Below, in pieces: positions 63,530 to 63,664 of a DNA stretch of 63,664 nt. Source of the stretch: DATAVB01 sp040414495 (lineage in GTDB: Bacteria > Actinomycetota > Actinomycetes > Mycobacteriales > QHCD01); the NCBI GenBank assembly GCA_040414495.1, contig JBEDUI010000136.1, positions 1 through 63,664 of the forward strand, written 5' to 3'. Positions within the stretch are counted from its first letter, which is position 1; the number at the start of each line of letters is the position of its first letter. The notes beneath the pieces are model-generated. The model ran no database searches, was not told the DNA's origin, and saw nothing but the letters and a program-made list of their open reading frames with translations. The position numbers and the translations under genes were made by a program.

Positions 63530-63649
63530 TACGCCCCGACCTTACCACGGCCATGTCAAGGTTTGGGTGGGGTGTTGGGGCGGTGGGTTTACGGGCGCTT
63601 GTACGCGGGTCTGCTGCCGGCTGTCCGCCCGCGGGTCCCGCATTTGCAG

Positions 63650-63664
63650 CGAACGTGACACCAG
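63650..63664. repeat. partial copy of the type D hairpin arm at the window end
   Basis: The last bases, GAACGTGACACCAG, match the start of the left arm at 19917-19937 (GAGCGTGACACCAG) with one change. The window ends inside the arm, so whether the right arm follows cannot be seen. Confidence 0.5.

Overview
This is a 63.7 kb chromosomal window from a high-GC Gram-positive bacterium (Actinomycetota). The right end carries the order sahH / mtrA-mtrB-lpqB-comF-hpf-secA, followed leftward by an Rv3235-like gene, a LysM protein and an excisionase-like HTH gene; this block is conserved in mycobacteria, streptomycetes and relatives. GTG starts, leaderless-looking genes and many ATGA/GTGA overlaps also fit. 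I cannot name the genus. There are no rRNA or tRNA genes, CRISPR arrays, transposases or phage genes that I can support.

Left part (1-3.2 kb): a membrane-anchored PQQ-like propeller protein, an MpaB/DUF2236 oxygenase-like protein and RsgA.

Carbohydrate region (3.5-26 kb): two LacI-family regulators each sit near a distinct operator motif. Regulator 1 (4980-6053) is associated with GGAAAGCGCTTTCC-type palindromes before a 2-hydroxyacid dehydrogenase, between itself and a three-gene operon (Gfo/Idh oxidoreductase, DUF993 aldolase-like protein, TIM-barrel epimerase), and between a cytoplasmic heparinase II/III-type lyase and a solute-binding lipoprotein. This looks like an uncharacterised import-and-cleavage pathway for a uronate-type oligosaccharide, with no permease genes in the window. 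Regulator 2 (24547-25656) lies beside an alpha-L-rhamnosidase. TGAAAC/TTCA palindromes occur there and before an L-rhamnose isomerase, which suggests a rhamnose regulon. A fused heteromeric-type ABC exporter with one degenerate ATP site and a small methyltransferase lie between.

Middle (25.8-44.3 kb): a RecB-like Fe-S nuclease, a TPM/YgcG-like membrane protein, MarC, a PHP phosphoesterase, a PH-domain membrane protein, a 52-residue membrane protein and a zinc-ribbon protein. A minimal type VII-like pair follows: a WXG100 protein divergent from an FHA-fused EccC/FtsK ATPase, with a palindrome of two consensus DnaA boxes between them. Then come a divergent MocR/PaiB pair, a GNAT acetyltransferase, PruA, a small DUF6912-like protein, and a patatin/wax-ester synthase pair for storage lipid.

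Right part (44.4-63.5 kb): CpaE-like and SAF/CpaB-like genes, an excisionase-like HTH gene, an LSm-like protein, the LysM and Rv3235-like genes, then secA, hpf, comF, lpqB, mtrB and mtrA. Two different S-adenosylhomocysteine hydrolases are adjacent, the canonical one translationally coupled to a MerR regulator.

Intergenic space is unusually rich in structure. There are long perfect hairpins (19917-20043, with single arms at both window ends), GATCATG/GATCGTGA palindromes, and at least six local tandem-repeat arrays with periods of 31, 47, about 43, about 48 and about 55-60 bp.
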